Shown here: positions 17,701 to 21,557 of the stretch, one piece after another | Layout of the letters: every line of letters begins with the position of its first letter | Position numbering within the stretch: the stretch's first letter is position 1 | IMG/VR virus record: IMGVR_UViG_3300022200_008430 | Location: 1 to 21,557 of that record | Source of the DNA: a virus | DNA: 21,557 bases | Strand: one strand, 5' to 3' | The notes under the pieces: model-generated | What the model was told of the DNA's origin: nothing | The model's database searches: none | What the model saw: the letters and a program-made list of their open reading frames with translations, nothing else | Made by a program: the position numbers and the translations under genes

Positions 17701-19385
17701 TGTTTGAATGATGGATAACCATATGGACCATTTATGTTTAAGAAATAAATACTAGCAGAGGAGGGCTGTGTTCCATCCGTGTAAGCAGTTGGAGCTACAA
17801 TTAAATTGCTATTAGCAGTCAATTCATAATGATAGCCTGCGGTACCTATTTTGCTGGGCGGTGTTGAGTATCCTAAAAAGTTAACTATCTCTGCTTCGCC
17901 TACACCCCTTAAAGAACTACTGTAGAAGGTAAGACCATCAGAACTTGAAGCAAATCCATAAAGACCATCCATAGATAAGGCTGGGTCTGCTGATGAACTA
18001 ATCCACCAATATCCAAAATCTTTCCTTGGAATATTGTAAGAAACAAACCCATTATCAAATAATGAACCAGTGTAAACAACTCCTGCCGAAGTTGTCTTTA
18101 GTTTGTTTACTCTATTCCTTTGGACTTTATGAAATGAACCTGTTGTTGTTGATCCTGATTCGTAACCACCAAAGGCAGATGGAGTTTGGTAAAATGAATT
18201 TAAATTGTTTACTACTTCTCTGTTTCTATATGGTAAAGCGTTATAAGGGCTGTATTCAGCCGCCTCAACATCAAGATATCCCTCACTTAAAGTGGCAACT
18301 TCACCTGGGGCTGAAAAGCGATTAACAATAACAGTTTTATTGTATGTTCCATCAGATAATGCTCTATTTGGTAAAGCAAAATCAATTACGCCAGATACTA
18401 CTGTTGATTCTGACTCGGTGATATCGAAGCCGCCCTGATCTCTAAAGGCTAAATTATTTTCTTTTCTACCATTCGTGTTTACAACTTCATAGTTGCTTGT
18501 GAAGTTGCCTAAGTGTTGTGAGCCTGTTGTGGTTTTAATATTTCTTACATTGTAAACTCTTTTTACCAACTCTTCTCTAGAAAATTTAACTCTGGGAATG
18601 TTCATGTCATAAGTTGAACCGCCAAAGTCTTGTCTCGGATTAAAGATTTGAACCTTGTTTGCTCCACCATAATTCTCTATTTTATAAAGTTCTGGGCGGT
18701 CTTCAGATTGTCCAACCTCTGTGTGTCTGTGTTTGTAACCACCAACATGCTGCTCTGTAAATGGGCTTTGTAGTGGTGATTGAAAATCATCACCATAATA
18801 CAAATCAAGATGGTGACCCATTAAAGAAGCATCTGTTGAATCAAAAAACCCACCTTTACCTGATATTGTAAATCTTAATGGAAGCTTTTTTGGATCAATA
18901 GTGTTTCTACCAGTTCTAGAATTAACAATCTCAACACTAAAGTCAGCAAAGTTTTTTACCAGTTCTTGATCAACTATTGGCTGATCTTTTTTGGTTAAAA
19001 ATATGCTATTTCCAACCCTTTCTGATTGGATCAAAGGTAAAATAATATTGCCTTCTTGGTTTGCTCTTTGCGATCCATAAAAAGCAATGATTTCATACTC
19101 TCCGTCAATAAAGCCAGCTACGGCTCTGTTTTCAAACTCCACCTCATTTAATGTAGCAATGTGTGTTGCTATTTTAGTTTTTTGTATACCAGAGTCTCCA
19201 CTGTCCAAGCCAGCTTCATCTCTTTTGGCATATATGGCGTACCAAGCGTTTGTTCCGGTTGAATCATCAGCATTTGTGTATCTAGAGTTCTTGTATGAGC
19301 TTAAAAACTGATTTACTTTTTCAGAGGCTTGCCTGTTTAGTGGAACTAAAAATGGTTGAAAATGTCTTTTCTTTATTTCACTCAT
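14796..19385 (-). CDS. Giant phage virion protein (1529 residues)
   Basis: This is the largest gene in the window, and it resembles, from memory, a giant structural-protein family of large aquatic phages. Recognisable blocks include EQHVGGYKHRHTEV (211-224), with a histidine cluster H213, H219, H221; VNRFSAPGEVATLSEGYLD (about 355-373), then YNALPYRN; and SFHKVQRN (about 415-422). Near the C-terminus are FAMYIFEVTQDLNQEDLSKW and, at the end, YNYPHDFYSLIEMAKVDLGL. Composition is Ser/Asn/Tyr/Gly-rich, with no signal peptide or transmembrane helix. The start ATG overlaps the upstream stop as ATGA. Such a protein is probably a tail, baseplate or host-contact component. The histidine cluster could bind metal, as in some tail-tip proteins, but this is inference. 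Confidence 0.75.
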   Translation of the reverse strand: MSEIKKRHFQPFLVPLNRQASEKVNQFLSSYKNSRYTNADDSTGTNAWYAIYAKRDEAGLDSGDSGIQKTKIATHIATLNEVEFENRAVAGFIDGEYEIIAFYGSQRANQEGNIILPLIQSERVGNSIFLTKKDQPIVDQELVKNFADFSVEIVNSRTGRNTIDPKKLPLRFTISGKGGFFDSTDASLMGHHLDLYYGDDFQSPLQSPFTEQHVGGYKHRHTEVGQSEDRPELYKIENYGGANKVQIFNPRQDFGGSTYDMNIPRVKFSREELVKRVYNVRNIKTTTGSQHLGNFTSNYEVVNTNGRKENNLAFRDQGGFDITESESTVVSGVIDFALPNRALSDGTYNKTVIVNRFSAPGEVATLSEGYLDVEAAEYSPYNALPYRNREVVNNLNSFYQTPSAFGGYESGSTTTGSFHKVQRNRVNKLKTTSAGVVYTGSLFDNGFVSYNIPRKDFGYWWISSSADPALSMDGLYGFASSSDGLTFYSSSLRGVGEAEIVNFLGYSTPPSKIGTAGYHYELTANSNLIVAPTAYTDGTQPSSASIYFLNINGPYGYPSFKQLRTGQHPVATYLRNNNLIIAGTEPGEIRINHSPVSSKYKPVIHNVKSEEVVGGEKIEKDLLLYYTYANNYDFYGNYYDYSGSKIDNPDRLKNFKNLDKRQSLFNAVSSLYTKGNNAVKLNSVVYGETIYPKETNAYLSKARDRSSFSFNWRDSLDNRVANLNGSQQGASYQPFSFWSMDVGEDASIPSHRGELMNINQEPGQVLGDLNVRFGRYQLYNLTVGDYTYVTASSPRNTVQFGTSDSAGQGAFDDNYSIWNSELRIIAKDHSIVPEYKISEHIGDIVDNGYDLSNNSYQSLSLTGSQTTDNNESFLETYAHSDDIPAIEIVRNIQERDAKKISINLSAAKKLLPYDGFYPSQRTLQLSTLFSSSIGPNVSLAGSAATFQTLNNVIFSRLTYGSIRAGVAIDSANWISGSITNPLDPTEINPDSTTQKWNRIPFEAIIDPATHINVSSSIIENDFENQFNSTASIGYIDPKYALAASNFYAGVVDTFVQNSTLTSIKSKPVSEWTFSQGNFDNYSMDIVVSKKPDFTNHDDPSANGFPYIVHSCFYQSQTSSLTTWNRQFGSVSATRVEGAIDPAASWAQNEAIVTLNFDYNSFRTAVTERDPTLNDILYYSTKTYKNKQMVDSNAAATYGYGESSVNSSSPFMTIEAGVDLFASNNESQWTPTLRWECPVHNYVGVTAIKYDGTDGGDGTADDDINRGVWHQYSTDTNSGLKLFVRGPGTEVARTTGSLAEAVGFEAEQKVVSQLAESTKLKEFLVVVPFVTNECEEEVFFHYPVDQFERAYSNIDKENRSTLSNMLALQRELILPPKLNYMLKRDAADRRLEQDDYGPILPPFAMYIFEVTQDLNQEDLSKWWQGVLPSAGTKVSMEKFNITHDIKEGEIISPSVLNNDLFGGKLPKEMRFKIFKAKYRRNLTYSEIKNKSIYGTEPVNSIFGYNYPHDFYSLIEMAKVDLGLEYEGDDE

Positions 19386-21557
19386 TGCCTATCGATTGCT
19401 CCTCCGATGATAATCTCATCGCTGCCCGGTCCAGAAAGAGCCGTTGCTCCAGAGTCGCTTCCATAAACAGTTGTTGGATCACTTATGGATGGATTAGCAG
19501 GCTTCAATAAATAGTCAGACTTGATAATACCTTTTGATTTTGGTATTAAATGCTTTTTATGTCCTGGGCGTTCAAAGATATGATTTTCGACAATTGTTCT
19601 CACTCTTTCTGACGCATCAGCAGAAGCTGGCATTAAGTTAAATAAAACGCTCTCAATTGCGCTATCTAAGAACTTGTAGAGAGTCACATATTTTTCTAAA
19701 TCTGGTTCATTTTCTACTCTACTAAAGAAATTTTCTCTAGCGATTCTAAGTTCTTTGTTGAATGTTTGATGTTCTGATTGAACTGATCCAACCATTGAGC
19801 CATAATCAAGAACACCGGCAAATGTTTTTAACATCTCTCTTGAGATAGTGTCGTACATACTTGCTTCTAATGAGAAGAAATACTTTACTGGTCTATTGTC
19901 TAAGAAGTATAGATCGTCATCGTTTTCAAGAATCTGAATCATATTGTCTGTATTCAGATTCTCTGGAATTTGCTGTGTCATTATGTTCAGATATTGAATA
20001 TCTTTAACATCTGCCGATGTAGCAAATCCTTTACCTTTTGCCGTATTTTGTATTCCAACTATCTTTGAATAATCGCCATACTTAGAAACTGAATTTATTG
20101 AGCCAGATGAAAGATCTGGTACGGTAAACTCACCTGAGCTATCTGATGACGTTACAATATTAAATCCCCAATTTAAAGCCAAGGTATCAAATTTTGGAAT
20201 ATAAATCTCATCAAACGATGGACTGAAAGTAAATGTGTTGTCATACGCTTCTTTTCTGCCAAATGATGTAGCGTCTCTGGCATGAGCTTTTAATTCTTCT
20301 TCTTCAAGATAATCAGCCCAAGCCAAAACATTTAACAGCTTCATGTTTGATCTATAGGTTAAAGACCCTGTAATATTTTCTTTTTCAGCGCCAGCATAGA
20401 CTCTCTTATCTGCTCCAATAAAAGCTGCGCCATCCACCGCAGACAAACTTGCTGTTAAAGTAAAAGAGTTTTGTAAAATATCTTGCTCGTAATTGTAGCC
20501 GTTGAATTCAATTTTATATCCTGCGCCACTAATGTCCTTAAAAGAATCTAAATCATATTTTACTCTAGCAGACAAACTCCACCTTGAATTATCGTATACA
20601 TCATAAAAACGTTCAGATTCAAGTAGGACGCCCATTGATGAGCTTAATTGGAACTTAGCTGTATTATCATCTTTAATCGCCCTGACGCTAATGTCGGCGG
20701 CGTCAGGAGCAATTACAGTTGTTTGATCTGTAAAGTTTGCCTCCCTAACACCAAATACAGAAGCTGTAACGATTGCTGGACTAGTGAGATTAATAGAATC
20801 TTGATAAGTTGGAGGCGTTTTTGGAAAAACAGTATTTGCTTCAACTGTAAAAGCAACATAATCGTCTGTCGATCCTGAGATATACGGTGATGAATTTGAA
20901 TTTCCAGATTCAGAAAAGTTGAAAATCACGCCTTCTGAATTTTGAGCATCAGCAAATGGCGTTAAATCTAAAGAATCATATTTAATTGATGAGTTTTTAT
21001 AATCATCTTGTAGGACATATTCAGCATTATTGGCGTACACATTAAAGTTAAATAAATCATCGTCTATGCCGTAGCATCTCAAAAGATTTCTTATTGCTTT
21101 TACAGTACCTTTTGATTTATTGATATGATTTAAATTATTGTAAATGTTTTTATAAATGAGATTTTTAATTTCATTTAATTTATCTTCAAATTTTCTTTTA
21201 TCATCCTGATTCGCGATTGTCTCTAAAACATTTTTATCAATAAACAGTTCTGGAACATCAAAACCTAAAGAAGTTAGCAGTCTTCTATTGTAGGGATTGG
21301 CAGCAACATTATTATTATCTTGATACTCTGCTTCATGAAATTTTGGTATTTGAGTGATTTGAAGATGGAGGCTATCAAGATAACTACCCATAACCTGTAA
21401 TAGATTTTTTAGCTCGCCACCTTGAGATTGGTCTTCATCCAACATCCACATTGGAATTGAGTTTTGTAAACTACCAACATTGCTAGCATCATGTTGTGTA
21501 CCAGATGCTTCAAGATTGGTTGATAATGTTATTACGTCTGGGTGTGTCGCGTATATT
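19382..21557 (-). CDS. Phage virion protein with LamG-like middle, 5' end outside window
   Basis: The frame is open to the right edge: 35 codons precede the first ATG at 21451 and read IYATHPDVIT...QNSIP with no stop, so the true start lies beyond the window and 724 residues are visible. Positions below count from the window edge. The N-terminal part (about 40-160) is helical, with GGELKNLLQVMGSYLDSLHL and KGTVKAIRNLLRCYGI; the second loosely recalls a motif of P2 gpI-type tail proteins. About 230-440 looks like a LamG/concanavalin-type lectin fold, including RVYAGAEKENITGSL and the closing WADYLEEEELKAHARD. The C-terminal part (about 530-680) is helical and well organised (FFSRVENEPDLEKYVTLYKF, then LMPASADASERVRTIVENH). 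It is likely a tail or baseplate protein, possibly contacting surface glycans. The stop overlaps the next start as ATGA. Confidence 0.75.
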   Translation of the reverse strand, partial: IYATHPDVITLSTNLEASGTQHDASNVGSLQNSIPMWMLDEDQSQGGELKNLLQVMGSYLDSLHLQITQIPKFHEAEYQDNNNVAANPYNRRLLTSLGFDVPELFIDKNVLETIANQDDKRKFEDKLNEIKNLIYKNIYNNLNHINKSKGTVKAIRNLLRCYGIDDDLFNFNVYANNAEYVLQDDYKNSSIKYDSLDLTPFADAQNSEGVIFNFSESGNSNSSPYISGSTDDYVAFTVEANTVFPKTPPTYQDSINLTSPAIVTASVFGVREANFTDQTTVIAPDAADISVRAIKDDNTAKFQLSSSMGVLLESERFYDVYDNSRWSLSARVKYDLDSFKDISGAGYKIEFNGYNYEQDILQNSFTLTASLSAVDGAAFIGADKRVYAGAEKENITGSLTYRSNMKLLNVLAWADYLEEEELKAHARDATSFGRKEAYDNTFTFSPSFDEIYIPKFDTLALNWGFNIVTSSDSSGEFTVPDLSSGSINSVSKYGDYSKIVGIQNTAKGKGFATSADVKDIQYLNIMTQQIPENLNTDNMIQILENDDDLYFLDNRPVKYFFSLEASMYDTISREMLKTFAGVLDYGSMVGSVQSEHQTFNKELRIARENFFSRVENEPDLEKYVTLYKFLDSAIESVLFNLMPASADASERVRTIVENHIFERPGHKKHLIPKSKGIIKSDYLLKPANPSISDPTTVYGSDSGATALSGPGSDEIIIGGAIDRQ

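Noticed and set aside
1-21557. tRNA genes, CRISPR arrays, insertion sequences, attachment sites
   Set aside because: Nearly all bases are accounted for by coding sequence. I saw no cloverleaf, regularly spaced repeats, transposase or terminal repeats. A computed search was not possible.

Overview
This window is most likely a piece of an AT-rich tailed-phage genome (Caudoviricetes), probably a large myovirus-like phage of an aquatic or marine bacterium. Three things point to a phage. Every gene lies on the minus strand. Genes are packed with 1 to 22 base overlaps and almost no intergenic DNA. Very large beta-rich virion-type proteins sit beside phage-style recombination and replication genes. 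The aquatic assignment is an inference from remembered family resemblance to uncultured marine phage proteins; the sequence does not show the host.

Reading in the direction of transcription (high to low coordinates), the first block (21557 to 8707) holds five tightly coupled virion genes: a partial structural protein with a lectin-like (LamG-like) middle, a 1529-residue giant virion protein, a 281-residue protein with a short repeated N-terminal domain, a 751-residue protein and a 996-residue protein. A 58-base gap with a weak late-promoter-like element and a strong ribosome binding site leads into a second block of virion genes (8648 to 5307). This block holds a 335-residue protein that carries the same N-terminal domain as the 281-residue one, and two tandem paralogous virion proteins.

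The last virion gene overlaps the start of a DNA-metabolism cassette by ATGA (5310 to 705). The cassette encodes a RuvC-like Holliday junction resolvase, a short DnaG/Toprim primase with a zinc ribbon, and a single-chain fusion of the SbcD/Mre11 nuclease to the SbcC/Rad50 ATPase (T4 gp47 and gp46 equivalents). Together these would start DNA synthesis, process ends and resolve branched intermediates, a logic consistent with recombination-dependent phage replication.

Downstream of the fusion gene is a free-standing GIY-YIG homing endonuclease of the I-TevI type. It runs off the left edge of the window. A 12-base-pair imperfect hairpin directly in front of it would bury part of its ribosome binding site.

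The points most worth a second look are the fused SbcD-SbcC protein with its CX7C (not CXXC) hook, the hairpin-guarded homing endonuclease, and the direct translational coupling of replication genes to virion genes.
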